Shown here: one piece after another, positions 1 through 11,166 of the stretch
Layout of the letters: every line of letters begins with the position of its first letter
Numbering within the stretch: the stretch's first letter is position 1
Assembly: GCA_031216915.1 (NCBI GenBank)
Contig: CM062295.1
Location: forward strand, 177,272,927 to 177,336,926
From: Pictodentalium vernedei
Lineage: Eukaryota > Mollusca > Scaphopoda > Dentaliida > Dentaliidae
DNA length: 64,000 nucleotides
Direction: 5' to 3'
Translations under genes and position numbers: made by a program
Notes under the pieces: model-generated
What the model was told of the DNA's origin: nothing
Databases searched by the model: none
Seen by the model: only the letters and a program-made list of their open reading frames with translations

Positions 1-220
1 GCTGATTCATGCCATCATCCTTTGAAAAGTGTTCTTGAATAAAGGAGACGACTCATATAAGCCTATGGCTTCCTGTCGAATCCTCGTCTACTTACAATCC
101 CGATTACTTCTGTTTCTGTTATACCGTGTACAACCATGAAAACTCTTTGCCGTTCTGTGGTTTTATTATTATGTAATGTATACGCGTAACACTGCTTTAT
201 GAATAAATATTGTTTAAACT
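1..220 (+). mobile_element. Family Z LINE, 3' end (copy Z1)
   Basis: This is the last 220 bases of the 3' untranslated region of a family Z non-LTR element that began before the window. It matches 12,537-12,755 and 38,773-38,992 almost base for base, and both of those continue from reverse-transcriptase coding sequence. It ends in the family's fixed tail AATAAATATTGTTTAAACT, which contains an AATAAA signal. No poly(A) or simple repeat follows. Confidence 0.85.
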
Positions 221-244
221 AATTTATTTTCTCTTTCATTGTAG

Positions 245-368
245 AATCATGGGTTATTCCAGTGCTATCCATATTGAGTGGGATTGTCTTTCTATGTTCT
301 GTATACTGTGTAGTGCGCTGGATCAGACATTTAAGGAGTAAATGTAGGGGAGGGCACAGAACTGCGAG
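245..368 (+). CDS. Host gene TM exon, copy alpha
   Basis: Candidate penultimate exon of a host gene for a type I membrane protein. A pyrimidine tract ends in TTTCATTGTAG and opens a phase-1 exon. The translation has a hydrophobic segment of about 20 residues (IPVLSILSGIVFLCSVYCVV) followed by Arg/Lys (RWIRHLRSK), as at a membrane-cytosol boundary. The donor at 369 (AG|GTTGGA, phase 2) is my choice because it joins in frame to the open last exon at 867. If translation read through it, copies alpha and beta would stop soon after, because they lack 13 bases that gamma has; with this donor those bases are intronic. Repeated at 12,780 and 39,017. Protein family not recognised. Confidence 0.5.
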
Positions 369-618
369 GTTGGACAGTAGACGGATGTAGATTTATATAC
401 CTTTCCAAGGACAAGACGGGAGAGAAGACAATCTCATCTACATATCAATTGAATTTTGATCTTTTTGTTTACTTACCTTTGTTTGCTTCACTATGTTTAA
501 CTCTAGGGTGTAATAAGGAGGTTGTTGGGGTAGGGGGTGGGGTTCATTCTACGACCCAGTCAGATCTAGTTCAGTGCCCATTTGATACAACTCTTGCAAA
601 TAATATTCTCGAAGATCT

Positions 619-733
619 AATTGTTTCCATTTTTTTTTTTTTTTGGCTTAAAACTCTAGCTCATGACCCCTCCATTTCAAATGAGGGTTCATGAGCTAGA
701 GTCTTAAGCAAAAAAAAAAAATTGGAAACAATT
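619..733. repeat. Fold-back hairpin repeat in the host intron
   Basis: A 115-base imperfect palindrome between the TM exon and the last exon. It starts AATTGTTTCC, then a T tract, and ends with an A tract and GGAAACAATT. The centre carries the CATGACCCCTC / GAGGGTTCATGAG motif that recurs in the dispersed hairpins of this window. Present in all three copies (13,154-13,263 and 39,404-39,517), with only poly-A/T lengths and a few bases changed. Confidence 0.8.
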
Positions 734-866
734 AAAAAACAAAAAAAATGATGAAAATTGGATGGTGATTCCTGAATGATGTGAGCGGTTTGGTCGTTAA
801 GTTGAGTAAAAGGGTTAATAAGATTGCTCAAAGTTTATATTATTGATTATTTTTTTATTATCCTAG

Positions 867-1071
867 GTATTATTCTTCTAATTCTAATGACAATGATTCT
901 CCGATTAAAACAGTTACTACGACAAATCTACATAGAACTAGAACGCAGGTTTATCCAGTTTCTCCACGAGATATTTTCAAGATACCACCCAACCTCAAGA
1001 CAGGAATGATACAAATGTACATCTGCAGGGGCCTAGGAGATCAGGTAGAAGAAACCCTCCACAGAGATTAA
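867..1071 (+). CDS. Host gene last exon, copy alpha (cytoplasmic tail)
   Basis: Candidate terminal exon. It follows an acceptor, TTTATTATCCTAG, and is open for exactly 67 codons in phase 2, from YYSSNSNDNDSP to a TAA at 1069-1071. An AATAAA lies 30 bases past the stop, as expected for a 3' end. It would supply a Ser/Thr/Asn-rich cytoplasmic tail after the TM exon. Copies beta and gamma keep the same frame and length, and gamma has TGA in place of TAA. A second frame gives a hydrophobic 61-residue ORF, which I regard as a shadow because it needs another donor phase. Immediately downstream is a family Z insertion. Confidence 0.5.
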
Positions 1072-1100
1072 CATATAACCACTTTTAGACTACATAATCA

Positions 1101-1106
1101 AATAAA
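1101..1106 (+). promoter_or_regulatory. Poly(A) signal AATAAA of the host gene
   Basis: AATAAA 30 bases after the last-exon stop codon. It is conserved in beta. In gamma the hexamer is kept and only the following base differs (AATAAATT). Confidence 0.5.
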
Positions 1107-1138
1107 TCACTTTTCCTATGAAACAAGTCTATCAGGTT

Positions 1139-1783
1139 AGTTTAAACAATATTTATTGTAAAATTTGTTACTTGTATACATTACATTGCAAATAACAAGA
1201 AAGGTACAACACAAAATGCACAATAGTACACAAGATAACAAAGATGAACAAATAGATGGGTTACAATGTAAAGAAGGGATTCGACAAAAAGCTGACAACT
1301 TATGTAAGTCGTCTCCCTAGCTAGTTTATTAATTCACTCAGGCAGGTGGTAACAGTTAGTAGGTAAACTCGCACATCGTCACCCGAGGACCCCCACCCGC
1401 CCCTCGTAACCTCCTTCCCTACATGGACAAAGGGATGACAGTTACAAAAAGGATTTCATTGGGCATAGACAAATTTATGCCCTCAGAGACAGCCCATCAC
1501 CCCCATTGGAACGCGCTTGATGTGATCGCTCCAACGGGGGGTCATAAGACACGTCTCTGAGACCAAAACTGAAAACAGAATAAAATATAGGTGGCAAGCT
1601 TTATTAATAGCACTGATCGTACTGACCACCACTGACCACCACGCGCAGTAAGGGTGGGCGGGGGCAGACCACCGGGCAACGATATGCAAGCGTGTTTGGA
1701 CTACAACAGGAATGGAATAAGACAGATTTGAAAGGAAAGAGGAAGAGAAGAAAAGAAAAAAAGAAAAGTAAAAAAATAACCAG
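1139..1783 (-). mobile_element. Family Z LINE 3' UTR fragment (alpha)
   Basis: On the - strand this ends in AATAAATATTGTTTAAACT at 1139, the family Z tail. It matches 39,923-40,570, which is the 3' UTR of the much longer copy Z4 at the same position of array copy gamma. Homology stops near 1783 at an AACCAG shared by both sequences. That suggests an internal deletion of an originally longer element rather than normal 5' truncation. It contains the conserved 3'-UTR stem-loop at about 1,483-1,563. Confidence 0.8.
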
Positions 1784-1784
1784 T

Positions 1785-2030
1785 TTATCTTTCTTGCTTC
1801 TCACGTTTTCGAGTTGTAAGAATCGATTGTTTTTGACCAGTCTGTCTTGAAAATCGAATATGTGTTTGGTAAACGGATCGAACGATTTTTTCATCTTTTT
1901 TACCTTCCAGAGGAACTTCGAATTCTCCTCTTTCGCTCACGAAAACCCGTTGATCATTTCCAGGTTCTATCCAGGTGAGCAATATACTGTAACACATCGC
2001 GCTATCGTAAGGACAATTCTGCTTTTTGTA
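1785..2030 (-). pseudogene. Unrecognised protein fragment, - strand
   Basis: An open frame of about 82 codons running from after a TAA near 2,030 to a TGA near 1,785. It contains TWIEPGNDQRVFVSERGEF, then a charged C-terminus. Copy beta (14,314-14,560) differs by few residues. The inverted copy near 21,250-21,480 breaks the frame with an expanded A tract. I cannot assign a family. The + strand mini-exon at 1,911 occupies the same bases, so at most one of the two is likely to be real. Confidence 0.25.
1911..1974 (+). other. Possible 64-nt mini-exon (alpha)
   Basis: A pyrimidine-rich acceptor (TTTTTTACCTTCCAG) and a strong donor (CCAG|GTGAGC) bound 64 bases. Two of the three frames are open, one giving RNFEFSSFAHENPLIISRFY. 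The same arrangement is kept at 14,440-14,503. It could be an upstream exon of the host gene, but no neighbouring exon is visible, so this is weak. Confidence 0.25.
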
Positions 2031-2584
2031 AGGATTTTATAACCTACATTAGGTAGGGATACGGACCCTCTAGAATTTCAAATTCTCGACATTATCCCTA
2101 TCTTTTTTTACACAGTAGAGTAATAAGACCTAATCTCTGAGACTCTGACAGATTTTACCAGAGATAAAACGCTCGGGTTGAGATACTTCCACTTCATGTT
2201 CTAATGATACTGAAACGGGAGTTCTCTCTCTGAATACTACTATGGAAAACTGTGATTATAACCCTCAACTAAATTGTCCAACACAAAAAAAAAAATTTTT
2301 TCTCGATTTTATCCTTGCCTTCTGATTTTTATTAACATGACAACCTAGATTTTTGATGCTATCAGACCTGTTCATGTTTTTGTTTGCTGAAATTTCACCG
2401 TTGCTTTCATTGCTACCGCTGTCGGTATTGTTGCTACCGCTTGATAGACTGTTGATTAAAAACTCAATCAGCGTTTGTAACATTTTTTGCAAAGCATCAA
2501 GTTTTTCAAAACATATTGCTTTAAAATTTCCTTTCTCTAAATTCTGACCAGATGCATTCGTTTGGTTGCTCAGTTGTTAGGTTT

Positions 2585-2875
2585 TCACCTGATTTTTCTT
2601 GTCGACATGTTGTTCAGTTGTCTCAAATGTCGACTACGATGGCGTGATTTGTTCCAAAGGAGGAGAACGTGTAGCCAACTGACAGTCCGAGATGACGATT
2701 GCGATTCATCATCAAAATCAACATAAACTGATTTCTGCGGAACTTTTGGTAGTGAAGCAGCATCAGGTTCTACATTGTCCGATCTCAGCATAATATTCTT
2801 GTCCTCCACAAATCCATCAAAATGGACAAAGTTAAATTCGTCAGTGTCAGTAAATTTCACAATGTACCATGGGTT
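2585..2875 (-). pseudogene. Unrecognised acidic protein fragment, - strand
   Basis: Open frame of about 95 codons, beginning near NPWYIVKFTDTDEFNFVHFD and ending in a basic tail. No ATG opens it; a stop lies just upstream, next to GAGGTAAG. It is conserved in beta (15,120-15,410). It may be an exon or a relic of a transposon protein. No family recognised. Confidence 0.25.
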
Positions 2876-3260
2876 ACCCCCTTCTTACCTCCCTAATTGG
2901 GTTCCGCGTCCGGTATCTGGTATTCAAAGCTACCACCTGCGTTCTAATCCGAATTTACGCGTACCTCAATACGTCTGTTGAGCAGCTCAAGAGTTCTCTT
3001 GATAAGGACAATTAATTCCCCCAATCTTTTACAATAATATTTAATCTCGGATAGCCTAAATATATCACTGCAGACTGCAGCTCCAGAGCAGTAACTTCAA
3101 CACCACTTGTTTATCAATAAATTTGCAACATCCCTGTTTTACTCTTATGGGGAGCAAGAAACGGTTGATCACCTCTTGCTCTGTTCTCCATTTTACAGCT
3201 CAATAATAATAACTCTTTGGCCAGCCGCTGATTTGTCGCGGTCCTCATAAGAGAAGGCCA

Positions 3261-6200
3261 TCATTCCCCCTGCACCCCACCCCCTCTTCCCCTCCTCTCC
3301 TCCCAGCATTCAGATATAAACTGCTTAATAGTGTCCTCACTTCCTCTTTTTCAATTTCTTCAATAAGCAATCCTACCCTCTCCCTCGTGTCCCCCTTCAG
3401 CCATCTATCCTTTGTTTCTTCACCCCACTTCTGCATTATTCTTCCAGTAAATTTTATTCTATGAGGTATATACTGTGGGCATTCCAAGAGAAAATGTTCC
3501 AGGGTCTCCACTACTCCAGAATGGCACATTTGGCATCCCTTTTCCCCATCTCTCCCAATTTTTCCCCGAAGCTCCAGTGATCTTGATCTCAGTTTGAACA
3601 GCAGTGACCCTCCAAAGGTGCCATCTAGGTACTTCTCAAAAGCTGGCTTTTCTTTATATTGTAACCCCTGCAGTGATCTTTTCACGCTAACCCCTGTTCG
3701 CCAGTTTCGATTGCAATCTTCCATGACTCTCTCTTTGACAAACCTTTTGTCTTCTTTCATTCCTACTTCTATGTTCGTGACCTCTATAGAGTAATTGTCC
3801 ATTAGTTCCCTCACATGTTTTGACCATCCCGTTTCTATATTAGAATTCCAAATGGTATCGAGCATCAATTTGCAGCACCGGTTGTCAGGCAGGTTTCTCA
3901 AGTAGTTAAAGTAACACAGTTTTCCCAAATCTACCCTGTCCTTGATTTTCATCCACCCAAGCTCCCCCCTTACTGCTTCCAAAGCTGCAGCATTACTCGA
4001 CCCTGTTATCCATCTGCCGGCATCATTCTGAGTACTTTCCAACTTCTTAATAACGGTTTGGTTTAATGGAATCACGTCCGTGCCATACGTTATACTTGGT
4101 AAACCCACCCTCTCCCACAGTGTTTTCCCCACAAAGACCTTGTTGAAACTATTTTTCCCTAAAAATTTTAGTTGGTTCAGAATTCTTTTCCCCTTCAGAA
4201 TCAGTTTGGCTGAGTAATTTCTGTACACCCCTCTTCCCGTTATATTTATGCTTACCCCTAGATACTCATACTCTTCCGTTTCTCCTACAGTGATTTGTTT
4301 GCTTTCCCCTTCGGGGATTGAGAACTCCCCCACTCTCCATCTCTTCGTCATATCTACCTTGCGTCCAACGGGTATTACCTTGCTTTTATTTTCATTTAGT
4401 TCGAGCCGCCAAGTGTTCCCATATCTACCAACAATTTCCAGCAGTTTCTCTTGCCCCTGTTCAGTTCTAGACATTAACACCATGTCGTCCGCAAAGAATA
4501 AGCCTGGTATCTTTATGTCTCCAACATTTACCCCCTCCGCACTCTGAATTAGTTCGTCCCCTAAATCTTTAACATACAATGCAAACAAAATCGGTGAAAA
4601 GATACACCCCTGCTTGAGGCCTATATCCATAGGGACTCGTTTTGTAGTGATACTCCCTAGACTGAGTTGGCTTTGCACATCTGTATACAGTGCTTTCATG
4701 ATTCCCACAAAGTCACCCCCCAGTCCGATGCCCTCGAGCTTTCGCCGCATACCTTTCCTCCACACTCGGTCGTATGCTTTTTTCACATCTGGAAATGCCA
4801 GAAACATCTTTTTCTTTTCAGTCTTTGTTGATTCTATCAGTTGGGTGAGTGTAAATAGGTAATCAGTGACTCTTCGTCCTTTCCTGAAACCATTTTGAAT
4901 TTCTCCTAAAAAACCTTTCTCTTCAATAACTTCCTCTAGTCTACCGTATATGACCTTACAGAATACTTTTCCGATGTTACTACTAACTGATATCCCCCTA
5001 TAGTTATCTAGAACTTCCTTATCCCCCTTTTTGTGTATGAACGACACCTTACTTTCCCTCCACTCTCTGGGGACCTCTTGCTTTCGCAGAGCCAGGTTGA
5101 AAAGGTTTGTCAGGACTTCAATAAGTGCCTCCCCTCCATTTTTGAGGAATTCGTTCGGAATTTCATCAGTCCTCCCGCTTTACCATTTTTTAATTTTGAG
5201 ACCACGTTCCGCACTTCTTCTGCCGTTATTTCGCTACATACACGATTGGATAGGTTCTCCTCCACCAGTGTATTTCTTTTTGGTGGGGACCCACTGCCCC
5301 ATCGCCTATCGTTTATCTTTTCCCAGTGCTTGACTAACTCTGAAGCGATACGGCCTTTATCTTCTGTACTTTCCCCATCCACTTTGATACTCTGCACACT
5401 ACTTTTCCCCCGTTTATTTACCCAGTTCCAAAATACGTTTGAGCTCGAACCCCCCGTTTTCTTTATTGTTCTGGCAAGACTGCAATTGCGCTCCTTCCTA
5501 TTATTATTCTTTATCTCATTCACCTTTTTCCGTGCCAGTTCATATTCTCCTTTCATTAGTCTCGTGTCATTGTTATCCACCCCTTTAAGCTTCCTACTTC
5601 TTCTGTAAGCAGCGCATTTTACCTTCCTTTCTTTTATAGACTTTTTCAGTCCCTCGTTAACCCTGTATCCAAGCTCTCTCGTTGGGACCCTCACTTCCTA
5701 TACAATCCTTCCCTGCCTCTGTTAGGCTATTTACTATGCCATCTGAAATACTCTGGACATTTGCATCCCTAGGTATACATTCAAGATTTGGTTTTAGTTT
5801 TTCTCGAAACTGCTTCCAGTCGGCTCCTTGTTTTAGTCCCCAAACTTCCTTGAAGGTATTTCTGTCTCTATTCGTCTTTTTGCCCATAATCTTAACTGTT
5901 ATCAGGTTGTGATCACTACCCAAGTCATTTTTTCCCTCGTCATCTATTTCTACATCTATAACCTCCCTCCATACGCTAATGTCAGTGAGTATATAATCAA
6001 TTATTGTTTTCTTATCGTTCCTCTCCCAGGTCCATTTACCCTTACATTTCGCATCCCTGTTCAGGATCTTTAAACCAAGCTCTTTTGATAGGTCCAACAT
6101 CTTCCTCCCATTCGTGTTAATTTTCCTATCACCTCCCTGTATGCCCTCCTCCTTATCCCCGATGTGCCCATTGAAGTCCCCCATTAGGACAATACTGAAC

Positions 6201-6565
6201 CCTCTGCTTCCAAGCTCTGTGATATTCGATCTGAGAGTTGTATATATTGAATCATTCCACTCGGGCTTACTTCCCTCCACTGCTAAGTATACAACACCAA
6301 CGGCAACACTCCTGCTTCCTAACTTGATTTTTGCCCAGACTATTTCGTTGGATACTGGAATCTGAGTCCTTGCTTCTGTGGGATCTGTAATCAATGAGGG
6401 CTGTAATTCCTCTTTAGCGTAGATGCCAACACCCCCACCCCGTTTCTGATCCTCAGTTCGCCCAGCTCCTATCCACACGCAACCCTTCATCTGATCAACC
6501 CGCTCATCCCGTCGTATCCACGTCTCCCTTAGACCCATTATATCGAAGTCTCCTTCGTCCATCAT
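3261..6565 (-). pseudogene. Family X ORF2, endonuclease-reverse transcriptase, frameshifted
   Basis: Order from the N-terminus: apurinic-type endonuclease with GDFNGHIGD and SDHNLITVK, reverse transcriptase with KAYDRVWRKG, GLKQGCIFSPILFALY and the catalytic FADDMVLM, then a C-terminal zinc-binding motif (CQMCHSGVVETLEHFLLECP). Its role would be target-primed reverse transcription of its own RNA. It is broken: against copy beta there is a 2-base deletion near 5,694, a 1-base deletion near 5,175, and a 1-base deletion near 3,335 that scrambles the last 30 residues. The endonuclease's first motif (YCNIQGL) lies upstream of the first ATG, as in copy beta. Confidence 0.9.
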
Positions 6566-6751
6566 TGTTGATATTTCGCTTACTTTCTTGTGCAGACCCT
6601 GGATGTTGCAGTACCCAAACTTAATGAATCTTTGTTTTTTGTCATCACTGGCACATTATTATAACCCTGGTATGACCCTGTATTGTGCATGTTTGTTGTT
6701 CTTCCTATGTTCCCAGCATTTGTGCCCCTCTGGGTTATCGGCTGTGGTCCC

Positions 6752-7419
6752 CTACCCCCTTTTCTCCAAAAAAGGCCCAGCCACCTGTAAAATTTGTTGG
6801 CCCAACAGGTCTGTGCCCATCCTACTTAAATGCAATCCGTCTCGCCCATACAACTCTCCTTGTCCCCAGAATGAATCCCAGTGGTCAATGAAATGTACTC
6901 CCAAGTCTTTGCAGTGCTCTTCCAGCTCCTCGTTTAGTGCCATAATCCGCGAGTTCCTCTCATTCCCACCACCCATAACGGGGAGCATCCCTGAAACGAT
7001 GATCCGAGCATTCCTGCTGAGTAGCTTACTAATTAGGTCCTTGTATGTGTCCACCAAACGAACTGATTTCCTCTCCCTGATGTTATTGGACCCCACATGT
7101 AATACCACTACCGGATCAGGCCCCGACCCAGCTACAATACCGTCCACTCTATCCCTCAGGTCCTCCACTTTAGCCCCCGGAAAGCACAGCACTGTTCTAT
7201 TTTTACTGTCCGGACCACAGACAACCTTGTCGATCCCCCGAACTATGCTACTTCCCGCAACCACCAACTTACTTTTGGCCCTCGCCCTATTTATCTCCTC
7301 TAGTCTCCTATCGTTTACAGCGTCCTCTACCTCTCCAACAGCCCCACTCGGAATCAATATCGGTATCGGTATCTTTGACCTAGGATTACTCCTATCCTTG
7401 TCCCTCCGTCTCTTTCCAA
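6752..7419 (-). pseudogene. Family X ORF1 C-terminal part, SGNH-hydrolase-like
   Basis: The visible part is an SGNH/GDSL esterase-like domain. Block I is AGSSIVRGID, block III is VLHVGSNNI, and block V is DGLHLSRMGTDLL with the Asp-His pair. Such esterase domains are known in ORF1 proteins of CR1/L2-type and related LINEs, where they may bind lipid or RNA. The N-terminal half, present in copy beta, was removed by the deletion at 7,419. Confidence 0.85.
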
Positions 7420-8252
7420 ATTTGATAGGTCACGTGACCACCTTCTCGAAACTTCGATTTTTATGATGGGCGTGACCCCCCACCCTCACGACGAGGGGAG
7501 ATAACTTTGTATGATTAAGTTAATGAGAATCAAGCAATCTGATTGGTTAATTAGTGTTAGGAACGTGAAGTGATTGGGTTATTACTTTTTACAAGCTCTT
7601 CGAGCTTTTGGTTTTTGATATACATTGCTCTAGCCATTATATCCACGTTATTAAACGCGATTCACCTTTTTATGACGGGCGTGACCCCCATCCCACGACG
7701 AGGGGAGATAACTCCGTATGATCGAGTTTATGAGAATCGAGCGATACGATCGGTCAATTGGCGGAGAATCGAGCGATCCGATCGGTCGATTAGCTGAGTT
7801 TGGGAATTCCCATAGTGGGGAGTTCCCCCTAATGACGTCATAAATGGGAAAAACCCACCGCCTCAAAACAATTGAGAGTTCTAGACCACTGGTCTAGAAT
7901 CCGCAGACCGTTTTTTGATGATAGCCCAGAATTTTTTGCTCGCGTTCACCAACGATGGATCGATGGTCTGATCTGCGATGGGAACGTCGACAAAAATTTT
8001 TAAAGTAAAAGATAAAAGTGAAGATGTACAATTTCACCTTTTTTTTAAAAACGCGCGCGTTCACCACGAGTATTTGAACGTTAAAAATGCGATCTAGGAG
8101 TCACAAAAAAACATGGGGATTCAAGACCACTGTACATTTTTGTGAACAAGCGTGCGATTTAACACTGAATTCCACGTTGGTGAACGCATCGTGTACGTAT
8201 GTTGTACACGTACATGTACAAAGTGGTAGTAAACTCTCCCGTATTACCTACT
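7420..8252. repeat. Last minisatellite monomer and GATC-rich repeats (alpha)
   Basis: It opens with part of the 237-bp minisatellite monomer found at 22,541-23,480, including GGTCACGTGACC-type sequence, then copies 23,481-24,238. It contains two tandem GAGAATCGAGCGATC blocks near 7,730-7,790 and a short GTACACGTACATGTAC palindrome near 8,205. No supported gene. Confidence 0.7.
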
Positions 8253-8489
8253 AGCGACCTAAGCAAAACCAACATTCAGAAGCGACAGAGGGTTCAAAAT
8301 TATGCCCTGCGAGTGGCACTATGCAAACCGAAATGGACACCGATAAAGGAACATCACGAGCTAGCAAAAATAGAAACTATTGATACGCGATTAAAAGACC
8401 TACAAAACAAAACCCTCAACAGACTCCAAGATAGTGAATTAATGGTTGAGCTGAACGAACACCGATCCCTTAACAGAAAAACAAAATAA
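8253..8489 (+). pseudogene. Family Y reverse transcriptase C-terminus
   Basis: 79 codons, in frame from the truncation point to TAA. They contain SKTNIQKRQRVQNYALRVAL and a stretch resembling the thumb and post-RT region of Jockey/CR1-group LINEs (iQ..qR.QN.aLR). Copy Y3 shows the residues just before (VLEYGAIITSDLSKTN), which fit the conserved LEYG block. The catalytic part is missing in all three copies. Confidence 0.75.
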
Positions 8490-9542
8490 GTTTCCAGAAA
8501 ATAAAAAAAAAATAAAAAAATTTAAAAAAAAAAAATTTAAAAAAAAAATAAATAATAAAATAAAATAAAATAAAAATTATACAATATAACTAAATCGCGT
8601 GGAGTCAGTGAGGATTGCCTCGCTACTCATTGGAAACTTTAGGATAGAGTCTGTGAGGACTGCCTCGCAACTCTGCTGAAGCGCAATTGAAATGCGTTTA
8701 ATAAGATCTATATAACAAAACCCTCCACATACTCCAGGATAGTGAATCAATGGTGAAGCTGAACGAACACCGAACTCTAAACAGAAAAACAAAATAATCC
8801 ACAGTAAATTAAAATTACTCAATAGAATTAAACTGCTTGGAGTCAGTGAGGATTGCCTCGCTACTCATTGAGGTCTTTAGGATTGAGTCTGTGAGGATTG
8901 CCTCGCAACTCTGCGTGTGGGGAGTGGGCTCCGAAGAAACACACCCCTTACCCCATCCATAGCAACAATCACACAGCAGGCACAATATACAATAGCGGAC
9001 ACCTATCTTTCTCTCTACCTATAACTTTTCTAATTGAACATTCTCAAATTTTCTTGCAACACTCTTATCAAGAAGACGCATGGAAATGTTAGACAAAGCG
9101 TAGGAGGAATTGGTGCAACCCACCTTTCTGCAACATATACAAGAAACCACCAAACGCTAGGCAAGGACTGAAACAAGCTTGTCTGGCTGGGGACGAGTGT
9201 ACATTTGATATAAATAAACATTTGAATAAAGATTTAACAGCCCTTTTAAGGGCTTGAGGGTGTGTGTTTTTTCTGGGGGGCGGGGGGGGGGTGGAGGAGG
9301 TCATTTGGAATTCCCGAAGGATAACCAGATACCTCAAAATCACATACGACATCCTATCTCCCAGAAGGATTGATGGATGACTCCCGGTTTTTCAAAACTA
9401 AACTGTTGGAGCTTTCTCCACTTCTTTTTTGTAACCGCTATGGTCATATACCGGGGCCGCTACCAAACCGGCGTTGCTGTTTGGTTTTCTTTACTCTTCT
9501 TCCCTTAAACTTGCCATCGCACAACTTTACATTCTGGCTCGC
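8253..9542 (+). mobile_element. Family Y LINE, copy Y1 (3' end deleted)
   Basis: It begins inside the reverse-transcriptase C-terminus (8,253-8,489) and runs into a long A-rich 3' region with two copies of a GGATTGCCTCGCTACTCATT block. Homologous to 24,239-25,640 and 27,960-29,222. It is cut at 9,542 by a 983-bp deletion that joins it to family X2 at a shared TCGC. The homology starts at AGCGACCTAAG, so this copy is 5' truncated. Confidence 0.8.
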
Positions 9543-10230
9543 GGTTCTCGGACGAGAAGGCCATGGTTACCCCTGAACTCCCAACTGCCTCCCTATTCCC
9601 ACGCTTCTCCTCTCCTCCCAACACTCGGAGAGGAACTGCTTGATGACATCCCTTGCCCCATTCTTCCCAATCTCACCGATTAGCATATTAACCCTCTCCT
9701 TTGTGTCTCCCCCTAACCACATGTCCTCCATTCTCCCATCCCACTTCCCCATTATACTCCCAGTGAATCTCATTCGTTTAGACTGATATTTTGGGCATTC
9801 TAGAAGAGAGTGTTCCAGGGTCTCCACCACACCCAAGTTACACATCTGGTACTCCTTTTCACTGTTTTTCCCAATTTTTCCCCTCAGCTCCAGGGACCGC
9901 GACCTCAGCTTGAACAACAGTGACCCCCAAAGGTGCCATCAAGGTACTCTTCAAAACCAGGCTTCTCTTTATCACGCAGGCCACCCAAAGATCTCTTTGA
10001 TTTGACCCCCTCTCGCCAATTACGGTTACAATCCTCCACGACCCTTTCTCTGACGATCTTTTTGCCCTGGTTTGCCCCAGCGTCAAGGTCCGAGATCTCC
10101 AATGAGTAGTTTTCTACTAGCTCTCTCACTTGGATCATCCACCCCGTCTTGATATTTAAGTTGAAAATTCTCAGGAACATTACTTTACACCATCGGCTAT
10201 CGGGGAGACTTACCAAATAATTAAGATAAC
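9543..10230 (-). mobile_element. Family X2 LINE 3' fragment (alpha)
   Basis: The - strand encodes the C-terminal third of an X-type ORF2, with the zinc motif CNLGVVETLEHSLLECP, in broken frames. It differs from X1 by about a third of residues, so I treat it as subfamily X2. Its own 3' tail was lost in the deletion at 9,542. Homologous to 26,623-27,238 and 44,530-45,240. At 10,230 homology ends at ATTAAGATAAC. Confidence 0.85.
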
Positions 10231-10830
10231 TGATAGCTGACTTTACCTCCCTGTGGGATTATTACGAAACTACGTTTTAAAGTTATAATCCGATTTCATC
10301 CCGTTTTAAGAATAACGGACACTAAACAAGCGAAGTGACTCCATTGTCAGAAATGTCAAATCACATGAATGCAAAAAAAAAAAAAAATAACTAAAATATT
10401 TTTAGAAATATTCATTCGAAACATTTTCCAATGAAATGCAGGCCAAATGCATTGCATTGTTAAGGTGAAATGATTGTCAACAATGGTGAACAATTGTCAG
10501 ACGACTTTGACATCTCTGATTAGATGCACTCAGAGATGTCAAGGTCGTCTGACAATCACATAATTTATTGAAATTATGTGAAAAACATAATTTCACTAAG
10601 TTTTAGAACATTGCTCTTTCAATCGTTAAGTCAAAGATACTGTTTATGAAAACATCTCATTCAATTAAAAAAGTAGCTGCTTATCTTTCATTACCACTAC
10701 TACAGGACTTTCAGTTAAATCTTTTTTCGTGTATTCTACAAAGGTAACGATTGACGCTTAATTGGGGCGAAGCTGTAAGCTCTTCAATCATTTCTTTTTA
10801 GTTAATGTCTTAATTTTATATTTGGAACAC
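10231..10830. other. Host intergenic/intronic DNA with a palindrome (alpha)
   Basis: Copy of 27,480-27,915 plus 29,531-29,664. It holds a near-perfect palindrome at 10,493-10,556 (27-bp arms, loop TTAGATGCAC). It also holds the empty target site (ATTACCACTACTAC, 10,690-10,703) that is filled by family Y in copy beta. No gene seen. Confidence 0.7.
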
Positions 10831-10880
10831 ATACATCCTATTACTACTACAGAAACCATATCTCAAGCAAATTTAGATAG

Positions 10881-10911
<31 letters not shown>

Positions 10912-10950
10912 ACTTCTTCACAGACCTCATTATCATCACATATATCTTAA
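10831..10950 (+). pseudogene. Duplicated stalk exon start, acceptor lost (alpha)
   Basis: A partial tandem duplicate of the stalk exon, IHPITTTETISQANLDR plus a Ser run from a TCA/ATC repeat. The splice acceptor that reads GAACAG in the other three instances reads GAACAC here, so it should not splice. It has no convincing donor. Confidence 0.5.
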
Positions 10951-10967
10951 TTTTATATTTTGAACAG

Positions 10968-11166
10968 ATACATCCTATTACTACTACAGAAACCATATCT
11001 CAAACAAATTTAGATAGATCATCATCATCATCAACTTCTTCACAGACCTCATTATCATCGCATATAAGTAATAACATTCTGAAATCTGATACCTCAACGC
11101 AGTCAGAGCCAGCAAAGAAAATGACCTCAGAAGAACTGTCAGTGGAGTTCACAACCTCAAAATTAC
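10968..11166 (+). pseudogene. Host stalk exon, truncated (alpha)
   Basis: The same exon as 29,855-30,098: acceptor TTTTGAACAG, then an open Ser/Thr-rich frame. It ends at 11,166, where the exon is fused to the inside of a family Z reverse-transcriptase gene by a 7.35 kb deletion with AC microhomology. It has lost about 45 bases and the donor, so gene copy alpha-beta cannot splice normally here. Confidence 0.65.

Larger units (their letters stand above)
1784..3201. other. Unclassified duplicated segment (alpha)
   Basis: Repeated at 14,313-15,736, and its first part is present inverted at about 21,120-21,500. It is not homologous to the LINE families here. It contains a possible mini-exon on + (1,911-1,974) and three short - strand open frames (about 1,785-2,030; 2,265-2,492; 2,585-2,875). 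None belongs to a family I recognise. Confidence 0.5.
3202..7419 (-). mobile_element. Family X LINE, copy X1-alpha (5' deleted)
   Basis: APE-type non-LTR retrotransposon on the - strand. The 3' end is at 3,202 with a short (TTA)n tail next to GGCCAAAGAG. Moving up the element come ORF2 (3,261-6,565) and the C-terminal half of ORF1 (6,752-7,419). It stops abruptly at 7,419, where copy beta continues for another 0.9 kb or more. This break is one edge of a 3.44 kb deletion in array copy alpha. Clade not settled: the RT is Jockey/I/RTE-X-like. Confidence 0.9.

Noticed and set aside
824-1009. Second TM-like ORF (IILLILMTMILRLKQ)
   Set aside because: It overlaps the last exon in another frame. The phase-2 frame runs exactly from acceptor to stop with a poly(A) signal, so the hydrophobic frame is probably a shadow, though not excluded.
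5031-5608. Long + strand ORFs opposite the family X RT (also 17,577-18,155, 19,137-20,468 and 6,588-7,466)
   Set aside because: They are antisense to recognisable catalytic domains, and their Ser/Leu/Pro-rich composition is that of a shadow frame.
8577-8822. - strand ORFs repeated in each family Y copy (also 24,559 and 28,246)
   Set aside because: They lie antisense in the Y 3' region and are conserved only because the element is repeated; no motif.
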